A DNA stretch of 64,000 bases from Clostridium sp. AM33-3 (GTDB taxonomy: Bacteria > Bacillota > Clostridia > Lachnospirales > Lachnospiraceae). Location of the stretch: NCBI RefSeq assembly GCF_003480315.1, contig NZ_QUIV01000011.1, forward strand, positions 31,881 through 95,880, written 5' to 3'. This document shows, one piece after another, positions 1 to 8,896 of the stretch (positions are counted from its first letter, which is position 1; each line of letters begins with the position of its first letter). The notes under the pieces were generated by a model. It was not told the DNA's origin, did no database searches, and worked only from the letters and a program-made list of their open reading frames with translations. Position numbers and translations under genes: made by a program.

Positions 1-1
1 C

Positions 2-190
2 GCCATCAGCGTCAATAATTATAATCACGCCCACGGCGCAAAACTGGTGGAGGAGGTTCTTCCAATTATTGCCCTGATTCAGCTGGACGGCGGTGATTAT
101 CCGGGACTTCCCTGTATTGTAAAGGGTGGCTCCATCGGAGACCGGGAAGCACTGGCAAAATCCATCGTGTATTTCAAAGAGCGGATGTAA
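2..190 (+). CDS. Four-carbon acid sugar kinase, C-terminal end (partial)
   Basis: Only the last 62 codons lie in the window. The tail matches the nucleotide-binding C-terminal domain of the OtnK/DtnK (DUF1537) kinases, which phosphorylate D-threonate, D-erythronate or 3-oxo-tetronate; the visible KGGSIGDREAL segment fits the glycine-rich end of that domain. The stop codon lies 33 bases before the next gene, pdxA2, the normal genomic partner of these kinases, which supports the call. Substrate is inferred from context only. Confidence 0.7.
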   Translation, partial: AISVNNYNHAHGAKLVEEVLPIIALIQLDGGDYPGLPCIVKGGSIGDREALAKSIVYFKERM

Positions 191-223
191 AAATAAAGTT
201 TGAGCGGAAGGGAAGGATTGTTC

Positions 224-1198
224 ATGAAAAGACTGGGAATCACCATGGGAGATCCGGCCGGAGTCGGACCGGAAATTATTATGAAAGCGCTGGGAGACGG
301 CACAGAGTTTGGGGGAAAATACGTTGTGTACGGTGCTGTCGATATTCTGAAATTTTATAATGATCTGTTAAAGCTGGATTGTAAATTTAAGGAAATTCAG
401 GCTCCGGAGGAGTACGAGGACGGTGTGATCAATGTAATCGATCCGAATCATCTGACCATGGACCAGTATGAGATTGGCAAGCTTTCCGCTAAATGCGGAG
501 ATGCGGCATACCAGTACATCGCACATGCCATTGCAGATGCGAACGCAGGGAAAATTGATGCAGTGGTAACTGCACCGCTCAACAAAGAAGCCCTGCATAT
601 GGGCGGTCATAATTATGACGGTCATACTGAGATCTTTGCAACCCTGACAGGAACCAAAAAGTATGCTATGATGTTTTACGGACCGCTTAAGATCATGCAT
701 GTTTCGACCCATTGTTCTCTTCGTGAGGCTTGCAACCGGGCAACGAAGCAGCGTGTCCTGGATTGCATTGAGCTGATGGACAAGGCATTAAAGCAGACCG
801 GAATGGAGAATCCGCTGATCGCGGTAGCCGGATTAAATCCGCATGCAGGAGAACACGGGCTGTTCGGCATGGAGGAGATTGAAGAGATCATTCCGGCCAT
901 TGAAGCGGCAAAGGAAGAGGGCATCAACGTTACCGGCCCGATTCCGCCGGATTCTGTGTTCAACAAGACATTAAATGGTATCTATGATGCAGCTATTGCC
1001 ATGTATCATGATCAGGGACATATCGCAGCGAAGCTGCAGCTCATGAGCGAGTGTGTAAACTGCACTATCGGACTTCCGATCATCCGTACTTCCGTTGATC
1101 ACGGAACCGCGTTTGATATTGCCGGAAAAGGCATTGCCAGCGGAGATAACATGAAGCAGTCCATGCGTGTGGCAGAGGAATTTTTGAATAATAAGTAG
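224..1198 (+). CDS. pdxA2: PdxA2-type 4-phospho-D-threonate/D-erythronate 3-dehydrogenase
   Basis: NAD-dependent, metal-dependent oxidative decarboxylase of the PdxA family. In the PdxA2 branch the kinase product (4-phospho-D-threonate or -erythronate) is oxidised and decarboxylated to dihydroxyacetone phosphate. The 324-residue protein shows the N-terminal GDPAGVGPEI motif and three histidine motifs that fit the metal site: GHNYDGHTE, NPHAGEHG and MYHDQGH, followed by GTAFDIAGKG. ATG at 224 is preferred over the TTG at 200 because a GGAAGGGAAGGA ribosome binding site lies just before it. It follows a sugar-acid kinase and precedes a triose-phosphate isomerase homologue, so catabolism is far likelier than the B6-biosynthetic role of PdxA. 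Confidence 0.85.
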   Translation: MKRLGITMGDPAGVGPEIIMKALGDGTEFGGKYVVYGAVDILKFYNDLLKLDCKFKEIQAPEEYEDGVINVIDPNHLTMDQYEIGKLSAKCGDAAYQYIAHAIADANAGKIDAVVTAPLNKEALHMGGHNYDGHTEIFATLTGTKKYAMMFYGPLKIMHVSTHCSLREACNRATKQRVLDCIELMDKALKQTGMENPLIAVAGLNPHAGEHGLFGMEEIEEIIPAIEAAKEEGINVTGPIPPDSVFNKTLNGIYDAAIAMYHDQGHIAAKLQLMSECVNCTIGLPIIRTSVDHGTAFDIAGKGIASGDNMKQSMRVAEEFLNNK

Positions 1199-1214
1199 TA
1201 AGGTGGAGAATAAC

Positions 1215-1991
1215 GTGAAGCATTTCATTTGTGGTTCCGGATGGAAGATGGTAAATGGATATCAGGACAGCATCCGCATTGCGAGAGAGCTGCAGGAGAA
1301 ACTGAAGGACTTTCATGACTATCCGGTTGTGATCTTTCCATCCTTTCCAGTGATCCCGGAGATTACAAAGCATCTAAATCCGGACAGTGTGGTAAAGGTG
1401 GGGGGCCAGGACATGTTCTGGGAACTGGACGGTGCCTACACTGGTGAGGTGTCCGGGCAGATGCTCCTGGACATCGGCTGCCGGTATGTGGAGATCAATC
1501 ATCAGGAACGGCGGCGTTACCTGAAGGAAGATAACCAGATGTCAAACCGGAAACTGAAAACTGCTGTGAAGATTGGTTTGCATCCGTTCCTGTGTGTGGG
1601 CGAGGAGCTGAAAGAATCGGATGAGCAGGTTCAGGCATTCATCCAAAAACAACTGGAGGAGCTTCTGGATGGAGTGTCGAAGGAGGAGGCGAGGAGGATT
1701 ATTTTTGCTTATGAGCCTATGTGGGCCATTGGAAAGAAATCTACTGCAGACCTTTCTCATATTCAGATGGTTCATCATTATATTCGCAGTGTTGTGGCTT
1801 CCTTATATGGAAGTGATGTAGCAGAAGCGGTGTACATTGTATATGGTGGTGGCGTGAATATGGAAACGTATCTTGATATTGCAGCTCTGCCAGATGTCAA
1901 TGGCCTGTTTACCACCGGTTGCGGTGTAAACGCGGAGACTTACAGCGAACTGGCCATCACAACCGCGGTAATGTTAAAAAGAATGTCGTAA
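1215..1991 (+). CDS. Divergent triose-phosphate isomerase family protein
   Basis: A 258-residue TIM-barrel isomerase. The catalytic lysine (GSGWKM), histidine (EINHQERRR) and glutamate (AYEPMWAIG, loop 6) and the phosphate-binding YGGGV segment are all present. It departs from housekeeping TpiA: the usual GNWKMN is changed so that the Asn two places before Lys is Gly, and the Ser after the catalytic His is Gln. GTG at 1215 is chosen over GTG at 1203, which lies inside the AAGGTGGAG ribosome binding site. It may convert the DHAP made by PdxA2, or act on a tetrulose phosphate like the EryH/LerI/DerI isomerases. The family is secure; the substrate is not. Confidence 0.8.
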   Translation: MKHFICGSGWKMVNGYQDSIRIARELQEKLKDFHDYPVVIFPSFPVIPEITKHLNPDSVVKVGGQDMFWELDGAYTGEVSGQMLLDIGCRYVEINHQERRRYLKEDNQMSNRKLKTAVKIGLHPFLCVGEELKESDEQVQAFIQKQLEELLDGVSKEEARRIIFAYEPMWAIGKKSTADLSHIQMVHHYIRSVVASLYGSDVAEAVYIVYGGGVNMETYLDIAALPDVNGLFTTGCGVNAETYSELAITTAVMLKRMS

Positions 1992-2006
1992 GTGAAGGAA
2001 AACAGC

Positions 2007-2654
2007 GTGAAATTATATGTGATAAGACACGGGGAAACCGACTGGAACTGCAGAAGAAAGCTACAGGGAGAATCGGATATTCTATTGAATGAAAATGGAC
2101 GAAGGCTTGCGGAGATTACCCGTGAGAATATGGGAACGATCCCGTTTGACCTGGTAATTACGAGTCCTTATCAGCGTGCACGGGAGACCGCGCAGATCAT
2201 AACGGGAAATGCGGATATTCCCTGTATCCAGGATGCCAGAATCCGGGAGATTACCTGGGGAGACTGGGACGGCCTGACACCGGAAGAAATTGCAGAAGCT
2301 GGAGGAAAAGAACGGTTTGAACTATTTTACACCAATCCGTTCTTTTTTCGGGGAGCACCCGGTGGGGAGAATATACGTCAGGTATGCGAGCGAGGAAAAG
2401 ATTTTTATGAGGAACTGATTCGGAACGAAGTCTTTCAGGACAAAACCATTCTCGTTGCAACCCACGGTTGTGCACTGCGGGGAATCCTGAACCATCTGTA
2501 TGAGAATCCCTCTGATTTCTGGCAGGGTGGCGTGCCAGCCAACTGCGCCGTCACTATTCTGAAAGTGAAGCATGGAAAAAGCTGTTTTCTGGAACGGGAT
2601 AAAATTTATTATGATGTATCCCTGATTCAAGATTTCTATACATTAAAAGCATGA
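2007..2654 (+). CDS. Histidine phosphatase family protein
   Basis: A 215-residue protein of the phosphoglycerate mutase/histidine phosphatase superfamily. It has the N-terminal phospho-histidine motif RHGETDWN, the ITSPYQRARET segment and the second catalytic histidine in ATHGCALR. GTG at 2007 is preferred over GTG at 1992 because a GAAGGA site lies six bases before it. It is the last gene before a strong terminator, 15 bases after the isomerase gene, so it belongs to the same transcript. A cobC/gpmB-like phosphatase on a small phosphosugar is plausible; the sequence does not fix the substrate. Confidence 0.8.
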   Translation: MKLYVIRHGETDWNCRRKLQGESDILLNENGRRLAEITRENMGTIPFDLVITSPYQRARETAQIITGNADIPCIQDARIREITWGDWDGLTPEEIAEAGGKERFELFYTNPFFFRGAPGGENIRQVCERGKDFYEELIRNEVFQDKTILVATHGCALRGILNHLYENPSDFWQGGVPANCAVTILKVKHGKSCFLERDKIYYDVSLIQDFYTLKA

Positions 2655-2655
2655 A

Positions 2656-2700
2656 AAGACGGTGCTGCCCTATTTTGAGCAGCGCCGTCTTTTCTGTTTT
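2656..2700 (+). terminator. Rho-independent terminator of the sugar-acid operon
   Basis: Thirteen-bp stem AAGACGGTGCTGC / GCAGCGCCGTCTT (one G-U pair) with a 10-base loop, followed by a T-rich tract. It begins at the stop codon of the phosphatase gene. Confidence 0.9.
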
Positions 2701-2729
2701 AACATTCAATTTTTCATAGGAGAATCAAA

Positions 2730-2758
2730 TTGCACCAGCGGGGAAATTACAGTATACT
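2730..2758 (+). promoter_or_regulatory. Sigma-A promoter of the small orphan gene
   Basis: TTGCAC (2730-2735), 17-bp spacer, TATACT (2753-2758), followed by a purine-rich ribosome binding site and an ATG at 2788. This gives a very short leader. Confidence 0.7.
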
Positions 2759-2787
2759 GAAACTGGAAAAAAGAGGAGGAATCCATT

Positions 2788-3096
2788 ATGGTCTATGAAT
2801 TAACCGTTCAGTCCGTAAAACTGAAATCAACCCTGTTTACGCCGCCGTCTCGGCTTATCAATACCTGTGAAGTAACATGTGCCATCGGCATGCTGTACAA
2901 AAAAGCAGGCCAGCCCATGCCGGAGGTGAAAGCGGGCGATAACCTGGGAAAACTCATCGAGAGCATTCCACAACAGGTCTACGACGCAGAAAACGGCAAT
3001 CTATCCGAAATTGTCCGTAGCTACACCTGGTTCGACAACGATGAAGTGACGGAAGATGCGGCCATCACGCTTCAGATGGGGTACGAATCAATATAA
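2788..3096 (+). CDS. Small hypothetical protein
   Basis: A 102-residue acidic protein that I do not recognise. It has no signal peptide or membrane segment. The gene has its own near-consensus promoter and an AGAGGAGG site nine bases before the ATG, so it is very probably expressed. It stands alone between a terminator and the proS T-box. The two Cys residues (TCEVTCAIG) are close together near residues 30-35 and could bind metal or form a disulfide; this is a guess. Confidence 0.75.
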   Translation: MVYELTVQSVKLKSTLFTPPSRLINTCEVTCAIGMLYKKAGQPMPEVKAGDNLGKLIESIPQQVYDAENGNLSEIVRSYTWFDNDEVTEDAAITLQMGYESI

Positions 3097-3229
3097 AAAT
3101 TTGAGCTACAAAGCTGAATAAAGGTCCGGAAGTGAATGAGACCGCCTTCCTCTATTTTCACATATCGTTGTTTCACAAAAAACTGATAACAATTTCACAT
3201 AACATGGAAAAAGGAAAGTTCAGCTTCCC

Positions 3230-3258
3230 TTGACAAAGTGCGGAAAATGGCTTAAAAT
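3230..3258 (+). promoter_or_regulatory. Sigma-A promoter of the proS T-box leader
   Basis: TTGACA (3230-3235), 17-bp spacer, TAAAAT (3253-3258). Transcription would start near 3265 and run through the whole T-box. Confidence 0.8.
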
Positions 3259-3264
3259 CAAGCA

Positions 3265-3522
3265 AGAGAAAACGACAGTGAAGAGGATTAGTAAGCAGAC
3301 ATTACATCACAGAGAGATGGCTATCTGGTGCAAGGCCGTCATGTCCCTGGAAGCTGAACCGGCCTTGGAGTCCTGCAGTGAACTGCAGCGTAGTTTCCGG
3401 CGTTAACGGAGCATAGAGTGAGCGATTCTGCATCCATTGCAGCGCTAATCAGGGTGGTACCGCCGAATTTATCTGGTCATTCGGTCCCTTGTCAGAAATG
3501 GCAGAGGACCGGATGATTTTTT
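3265..3522 (+). promoter_or_regulatory. T-box riboswitch, proline-specific
   Basis: Leader RNA that senses uncharged tRNA and controls proS by antitermination. The invariant T-box AGGGTGGTACCGCC is at 3451-3464. A terminator stem (about 3477-3489 with 3503-3516) ends in a T-run. Stem I contains the AGAGAGATGG and CTGGTGCAAGGCC segments typical of the class. The bases after a GAA at 3356-3358 read CCG (3359-3361), a proline codon in the expected specifier position, matching the downstream prolyl-tRNA synthetase gene. The specifier assignment is by pattern only. Confidence 0.9.
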
Positions 3523-3524
3523 AT

Positions 3525-3571
3525 TTCATAGGAAATTACGTCCTATGAAATAAAATGCGTCGCGAGGAAGC
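3525..3571 (+). repeat. Hairpin element with conserved AATTACG loop
   Basis: CATAGGA / TCCTATG arms (3527-3547) enclose a 7-base loop AATTACG. A second small GC-rich hairpin (TGCG...CGCA) and a T-run follow before the proS ribosome binding site. A related hairpin with covarying arms and loop AATTGCG lies just upstream of adk (about 25307-25324). Role unknown. Confidence 0.55.
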
Positions 3572-3606
3572 GCACTTTTTTTCATTAAAAATAAAGGAGA
3601 GTTATC

Positions 3607-5040
3607 ATGGCAAAGGATAAGAAATTAGTAGAAGCCATCACATCCATGGACGAGGATTTCGCCCAGTGGTATACGGATGTGGTAAAAAAAGCAGAGCTGT
3701 GTGACTACGCAAGCGTAAAGGGCTGCATGGTCATCAAACCGGCTGGTTATGCAATCTGGGAGAATATCCAGCATGAGCTGGACCGCCGCTTTAAGGAAAC
3801 CGGAGTTCAGAATGTATATATGCCGCTCTTCATTCCGGAGAGCCTTCTGGAGAAAGAAAAAGATCATGTGGAAGGCTTTGCGCCGGAGGTTGCATGGGTA
3901 ACCCACGGCGGCCTGGAGCCGCTTCAGGAGCGTCTGTGCGTGCGCCCGACCTCAGAGACTCTGTTCTGTGATTTCTATGCAAAGGATATCCACTCTTACC
4001 GTGACCTGCCGAAGGTATACAACCAGTGGTGTTCTGTAGTCAGATGGGAAAAAACCACCCGTCCGTTCCTGCGCTCCAGAGAGTTCTTATGGCAGGAGGG
4101 GCACACCGCTCACGCAACCGCAGAGGAAGCAGAGGCAAGAACCATCCAGATGCTGAATCTCTATGCAGATTTCTGTGAGCAGGTGCTGGCTATTCCGGTA
4201 ATCCGCGGTCAGAAGACTGATAAAGAGAAATTCGCAGGCGCAGAGGCTACCTACACCATCGAGTCCCTGATGCATGACGGAAAAGCACTGCAGTCCGGAA
4301 CCAGCCATAACTTTGGTGACGGCTTTGCAAAGGCATTCGGCATCCAGTATGCAGCAAAGGACAACACTCTGCAGTATGTTCATCAGACTTCCTGGGGCAT
4401 GACGACCCGTATGATCGGTGCGATCATCATGGTACACGGTGATAACAATGGTCTGGTGCTGCCGCCGAGAATCGCTCCGACCCAGGTTGTGATCGTGCCG
4501 ATCCAGCAGCAGAAAGAGGGCGTTCTGGACAAGGCATTTGCACTGAAAGACGTTCTTTCCAACTTCCGCGTAAAAGTAGATGATTCTGACAAGAGCCCGG
4601 GCTGGAAGTTCAGTGAGTCTGAAATGCGCGGAATTCCGGTACGTGTGGAGATCGGACCGAGAGATATCGAGAATAACGAGGCAGTTCTGGTCCGCCGCGA
4701 TACTCATGAAAAGATCACGGTTTCCTTAGACGAGATCGAAGCCAAGGTAAGCGAGCTCTTAGACACTATCCAGAGTGATATGTTGGAGCGCGCAAGAGCA
4801 CACCGCGATTCTCACACCTACGTTGCAACCACCTACGATGAGTTTGTAAAAACCATCAACGAGAAGCCGGGCTTTGTAAAAGCTATGTGGTGCGGCGATC
4901 AGGCCTGCGAGGACAAAATCAAAGAAGATACAGCTGCGACCTCTCGCTGCATGCCGTTTGCACAGGAGAATCTCTCCGATAAGTGCGTATGCTGCGGCAA
5001 GCCGGCCAAGAAGATGGTTTACTGGGGCAGAGCATACTAA
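3607..5040 (+). CDS. proS: Prolyl-tRNA synthetase, archaeal/eukaryal type (ProS3)
   Basis: Charges tRNA-Pro with proline. At 477 residues it is the short form without the bacterial editing insertion. Class II motifs are visible: motif 2 region [20 protein letters not shown] and, after it, the HTAHAT segment of the proline pocket. The C-terminus carries the Cys-rich zinc-type domain (CGDQACE, then CVCCGK) and ends in a Tyr, as usual for this type. ATG at 3607 follows an AAAGGAGA site. Control is by the T-box upstream; a bidirectional terminator follows. Confidence 0.96.
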   Translation: MAKDKKLVEAITSMDEDFAQWYTDVVKKAELCDYASVKGCMVIKPAGYAIWENIQHELDRRFKETGVQNVYMPLFIPESLLEKEKDHVEGFAPEVAWVTHGGLEPLQERLCVRPTSETLFCDFYAKDIHSYRDLPKVYNQWCSVVRWEKTTRPFLRSREFLWQEGHTAHATAEEAEARTIQMLNLYADFCEQVLAIPVIRGQKTDKEKFAGAEATYTIESLMHDGKALQSGTSHNFGDGFAKAFGIQYAAKDNTLQYVHQTSWGMTTRMIGAIIMVHGDNNGLVLPPRIAPTQVVIVPIQQQKEGVLDKAFALKDVLSNFRVKVDDSDKSPGWKFSESEMRGIPVRVEIGPRDIENNEAVLVRRDTHEKITVSLDEIEAKVSELLDTIQSDMLERARAHRDSHTYVATTYDEFVKTINEKPGFVKAMWCGDQACEDKIKEDTAATSRCMPFAQENLSDKCVCCGKPAKKMVYWGRAY

Positions 5041-5063
5041 AATTTTATATGAAATCGGTAAAA

Positions 5064-5107
5064 AGGTCCGGGAAAGCGCCTGTTCGGCGGTCTTTCCCGG
5101 ACCTTTT
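5064..5107. terminator. Bidirectional terminator between proS and the LysR gene
   Basis: Thirteen-bp perfect stem AGGTCCGGGAAAG / CTTTCCCGGACCT with T-tracts on both strands. It serves proS on the plus strand and the LysR gene on the minus strand. Confidence 0.88.
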
Positions 5108-5125
5108 TCGTTTTTGCTGATGTTG

Positions 5126-6058
5126 TCAGGCCCAGAAGGCGCGGACCAGTTCAATAAAGTATTTAGCGGCTTCGCTTAAGTATCCGTTTTTGCGGTAGTT
5201 GGCTACAATGTCCCAGGACGGATGGGATGCAAATGAGAAACAGCTGATTCCCTTTGGCAGCCTGCGTACATAGTGTTCAGGAACTACGCCGCAGCAGAGG
5301 TTTGCCTCGATCATGGAGAGTACAGTATTGTTGCTGGCAGTTTCAAAAAGAACATTTGGGGTAAAACCGGATTTTCGGAAAATCTCATCGGTGATGGCCC
5401 GGATAGTGGACTCCTTGTACATCAGGACGAAGGGCTCATACTGGAAGCGGGCGAGGCTGACGGTGGGGTAAGGCCCGGTCAGCTGACCCTGCTGATCAGC
5501 TGCTGCCTGTGCAGCCGTCAGTTCCTCCACAGCGGGATGAATGCTGGGCACCAGAAGAAAAATCTCCTCTTCGCCAAGCTTTATGTATTCGCTGTCGTTG
5601 CGTTGCCGCTCCGAGAGTGTCTGAAATCCGATGTCCAGGTTGCCCTGGGTGATCATCTGCTGCTGGCGGTGTACGCTAAGCTCATGAGGCTCAACGACAA
5701 CATTCGGATAAGCCTGGTGAAATGCGGGGTAAACGTGGGTAAACATCTCACTGCCGCGGCCCGGCGTGAAGCCAATGGAAAGACGGCCCTTCTTGGCATC
5801 TGTCATGTCGTTTATGAGGTTGTAGGTGCGCTGCTTGATCCGCAGGATTTCCCTGGCATTGTCCAGATAAACCTGTCCGATCTCGGTGGGGCGCATATCT
5901 ACCTTGCTGCGGTGAAAAAGCGGTGCCCCAAGCTCCTTCTCCAGCCGCAGAAGCTGCTGGTTTAAGGCGGACTGGGTTACGAACAGCTTTTCCGCCGCGC
6001 GGGTGATGCTGTGTTCATCATCAATTTTTACAATGTATTCAATCTGTTTTAAATCCAT
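5126..6058 (-). CDS. LysR family transcriptional regulator
   Basis: A 310-residue one-component regulator. The N-terminal winged helix-turn-helix (residues about 1-60, with SITRAAEKLFVTQSALNQQL) is followed by a substrate-binding-type effector domain. No divergent target gene lies next to its promoter: the gene upstream runs in the same direction 56 bases away and may be co-transcribed with it. The effector cannot be told from sequence. Confidence 0.92.
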   Translation of the reverse strand: MDLKQIEYIVKIDDEHSITRAAEKLFVTQSALNQQLLRLEKELGAPLFHRSKVDMRPTEIGQVYLDNAREILRIKQRTYNLINDMTDAKKGRLSIGFTPGRGSEMFTHVYPAFHQAYPNVVVEPHELSVHRQQQMITQGNLDIGFQTLSERQRNDSEYIKLGEEEIFLLVPSIHPAVEELTAAQAAADQQGQLTGPYPTVSLARFQYEPFVLMYKESTIRAITDEIFRKSGFTPNVLFETASNNTVLSMIEANLCCGVVPEHYVRRLPKGISCFSFASHPSWDIVANYRKNGYLSEAAKYFIELVRAFWA

Positions 6059-6114
6059 AAAAGTGCCTCCGGCATGGAATTATTCGTAACTGTTCAGTAC
6101 CTTCACAGTCACAA

Positions 6115-7194
6115 TTATTCTTTAAAAAGCTCCTTCCAGGCATTGGCAAAACGCCGGGATACAGCAGTTGGATTACGTCGCAGGATGGACGGGCGAAGTA
6201 TTGATTTTTTGTTGTTTAAGAGTCGGGTTGTGTCTGTCATCTTCTCATTCAGTGCGCTGATACGTGCCGCCAGAGTCTCTCTGCGTGCAGCTGCAGCCTC
6301 GGCCAGCTCCTCTCTGCGTGCGGCAACAGTCTCCCTGCGTGCAGCGGCAGCCTCGGCCAGCTCTTCCCTGCGTGTGGCAACAGCTTCCTTATGGGCTTCG
6401 ACAGCCTCAGACAGCTCTTCCCTTCGTACGGCAACAGCTTCCTTATGAGCTTCGACAGCCTCGGCCAGTTCTTCCCTGCGTGCAGCAACAGCTTCTTCCA
6501 GAGCCTCCCTGCGTGCGGATACCATCTCTTTGTGTGCTTCTACATTTTCGGCCACGGCCGCGCGCAGCTCCTCCTTCGCGTTTTCGATATTTTGTTCGGT
6601 CTCGGCCTTCAGGAGAGCAAGCTGTACCTGCATTTCTTCCAGGTCAGCACGCAGCTTAGAAACAGATTCCAGAGTCTTTGCCAGGCTGAGAGCCTCTCTG
6701 GTGGACTGGATGGTATCCATGACAAAGCATCCGCTCACGATCCCAAGCAGGCACCATTCCAGTGACGGCGGAAGATTCAGAACAAAACGTTCAATGGGCC
6801 TGTGGATGATCTCGGTCATAAAGATGGTTAAGAAGCCCCAGGCAATGGAAGAGGTCAGGCAGATGTAACCATGAAGATTGAACTTCTGACTGCTGTAATC
6901 CCAGTAACGGACCTTGAACAGACGCTCCATAATATAGCCGGTTACATATTCCAGCAGGGTGGCTGCCACCACACCGGAGCAGTAGACCAGAAGGAGATTG
7001 TCCTTGACCGGAAGGGATACCCACAGCATCATGACGGCTCCGGTGCCATACAGAGGCAGCATGGGAAGCCTCAGAAAGCCGCGGTTGACAAAATGGTGCT
7101 GCTTTAAGGAAACATAGGTGGATTCAAAAATCCAGCCGAAGAAGCAATATATATAGAAGAAAGTAAGCCAGTGATACCAGGCATATGTGTACAT
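6115..7194 (-). CDS. PF06541-type membrane protein with a repetitive helical tail
   Basis: A 359-residue protein. Residues 1-165 hold about five membrane segments and match the putative ABC-transporter type IV (PF06541, CmpB-like) family, common in Clostridia and of unknown function; the motifs FFGWIFES and the RLFKVRYWDYS segment are typical. Residues 170-315 form a long, charged Ala/Glu/Arg helix built of 18-residue repeats (EAVEAHKEAVAVRREELS and variants). The extreme C-terminus is basic (ILRPSILRRNP). The tail probably projects into the cytoplasm as a coiled coil or single helix. Start at 7194 has little choice around it. Confidence 0.85.
   Translation of the reverse strand: MYTYAWYHWLTFFYIYCFFGWIFESTYVSLKQHHFVNRGFLRLPMLPLYGTGAVMMLWVSLPVKDNLLLVYCSGVVAATLLEYVTGYIMERLFKVRYWDYSSQKFNLHGYICLTSSIAWGFLTIFMTEIIHRPIERFVLNLPPSLEWCLLGIVSGCFVMDTIQSTREALSLAKTLESVSKLRADLEEMQVQLALLKAETEQNIENAKEELRAAVAENVEAHKEMVSARREALEEAVAARREELAEAVEAHKEAVAVRREELSEAVEAHKEAVATRREELAEAAAARRETVAARREELAEAAAARRETLAARISALNEKMTDTTRLLNNKKSILRPSILRRNPTAVSRRFANAWKELFKE
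6265..6549 (-). repeat. 54-bp tandem repeats encoding 18-residue helical units
   Basis: Inside the preceding gene, residues 216-233, 245-262, 263-280, 281-298 and a partial 299-310 repeat the pattern E-A-V-E-A-H-K-E-A-V-A-x-R-R-E-E-L-A; residues 234-244 are an 11-residue partial unit. The copies agree at the DNA level, so recent slippage or recombination is likely. Confidence 0.85.
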
Positions 7195-7296
7195 GATCGA
7201 AATCCTCTTTTGCGAATCAACAACTTATCTTAGTTTAGCATATCCGGAAAAAACCTTCAATATGCCTTCAGAGGCTTTTGTTTGCAAAAGAAAGCA

Positions 7297-7326
7297 TGGA
7301 CAAAGGATATTGGTCTGTGCTACAAT
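7297..7326 (+). promoter_or_regulatory. Probable thrC promoter
   Basis: TGGACA (7297-7302), 18-bp spacer, TACAAT (7321-7326), about 70 bases before the thrC start codon. No T-box or attenuator was recognised in the leader. Confidence 0.5.
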
Positions 7327-7396
7327 CAACAAAAATATAGTTACATGTGCAGCTGCACAAAAATGTATTCTGAAATGGGAGAAAGGAAAGAGAGCT

Positions 7397-8884
7397 ATGA
7401 ATTTAACATATCAGAGCACAAGAGGCGGAGAGAGCGGACTGACTGCATCTCAGGCAATCTTAAAAGGATTGGCTGATGACGGCGGCCTGTTTATGCCGAC
7501 TTCAATCCCGAAACTGGATGTAACGATGGAAGAGCTGGCAGGCATGAGTTACCAGGAAACTGCTTACCGTGTTATGAAACAGTTCTTAACAGATTTCACC
7601 GAGGAAGAACTGCGCTATTGCATCGATCACGCTTACGACAGCAAGTTTGACACGGAGGAGATTGCTCCGCTTGTCAAGGCAGACGGTGCCTACTATCTGG
7701 AACTCTTCCACGGAAGCACCATTGCGTTCAAAGATATGGCACTGTCCATTCTTCCGTATCTGATGACTACCTCTGCAAAGAAGAATCATGTAGAGAATGA
7801 AATTGTCATTCTGACTGCAACCTCCGGAGATACCGGAAAGGCAGCTATGGCAGGTTTCGCGGATGTACCGGGAACCCGCATCATTGTCTTCTATCCGAAG
7901 GGCGGCGTCAGCAAGGTTCAGGAGCTGCAGATGGTGACCCAGAAAGGAGCCAATACCGCCGTTGTTTCCATTCACGGCAACTTCGATGATGCGCAGACCG
8001 GCGTAAAGAAGATCTTTGGTGACAAAGAGTTTGCTGCAAAGTTGGCTGCAAAGGGCTTCCAGCTTTCCTCTGCGAACTCCATCAACATCGGCCGTCTGGT
8101 TCCGCAGGTGGTTTACTATGTATACGCTTACGCCAAGCTGGTGCAGAACGGAGAAATCCAGAACGGTGATCTCATCAATGTGACTGTTCCGACCGGAAAC
8201 TTCGGCAATATCCTGGCTGCATACCTGGCAAAACAGATGGGCGTGCCGATCAAAACCCTCATCTGTGCATCTAACGACAATAAAGTCCTGTATGACTTTT
8301 TCAAGACCGGTACTTACGATCGCAAGAGAGAGTTTATCCTGACCAATTCCCCGTCCATGGATATCCTCATCTCCAGCAACTTAGAGCGCCTGATCTACTT
8401 AAGCACCGGCTGTGATGCAGCAGCCAACAGGCAGCTGATGGAAGATTTAAGCACCAAGGGCGCTTATACGGTTACGGATTCCATGAAAGCCTTCATGAAG
8501 GATTTTGTGGGCGGTTATGCAACCGAGGCAGAGAATGCCGCAGGTATCAGACACCTGGCTGATGAGACCGGATATATCATTGATACACATACCGGTGTGG
8601 CTTCCTGCGTATATAAAAAATATGTGGCAGAGACCGGAGACAAGACCCCAACGGTTATTGCGTCTACCGCAAGTCCGTACAAGTTCTCCCACAGCGTTAT
8701 GGCGGCAGTGACCGGCAAGGAGGCAAAGACGGATGAGTTTGCTTCCATCGATGCTTTGTGCAAGGCATCCGGCGTAGCCATCCCGCGCGCAGTGGAGGAA
8801 ATCCGCAACGCAGAGATCCGTCACAACAGAGAGTGCGACGCAGCCGACATGGAAAAGACTGTGGCAGAGATTCTGGGCTTATAA
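7397..8884 (+). CDS. thrC: Threonine synthase
   Basis: PLP enzyme that converts O-phosphohomoserine to threonine. The 495-residue length fits the long bacterial form. N-terminal YQSTRGG and DDGGLFMP are typical, and the PLP lysine lies in HGSTIAFKDMAL; the phosphate-binding TATSGDTGKAAMAGF follows. The ATG at 7397 is preceded by a GAGAAAGGAAAG site; the longer upstream reading is not supported. The gene is monocistronic, between a divergent membrane protein and fba. Confidence 0.95.
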   Translation: MNLTYQSTRGGESGLTASQAILKGLADDGGLFMPTSIPKLDVTMEELAGMSYQETAYRVMKQFLTDFTEEELRYCIDHAYDSKFDTEEIAPLVKADGAYYLELFHGSTIAFKDMALSILPYLMTTSAKKNHVENEIVILTATSGDTGKAAMAGFADVPGTRIIVFYPKGGVSKVQELQMVTQKGANTAVVSIHGNFDDAQTGVKKIFGDKEFAAKLAAKGFQLSSANSINIGRLVPQVVYYVYAYAKLVQNGEIQNGDLINVTVPTGNFGNILAAYLAKQMGVPIKTLICASNDNKVLYDFFKTGTYDRKREFILTNSPSMDILISSNLERLIYLSTGCDAAANRQLMEDLSTKGAYTVTDSMKAFMKDFVGGYATEAENAAGIRHLADETGYIIDTHTGVASCVYKKYVAETGDKTPTVIASTASPYKFSHSVMAAVTGKEAKTDEFASIDALCKASGVAIPRAVEEIRNAEIRHNRECDAADMEKTVAEILGL

Positions 8885-8896
8885 TTCGTTATCTGC

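Noticed and set aside
6264..6765. Overlapping plus-strand open frames with Pro/Gln/Arg repeats
   Set aside because: They are mirror images of the 54-bp repeats in the minus-strand membrane protein gene.
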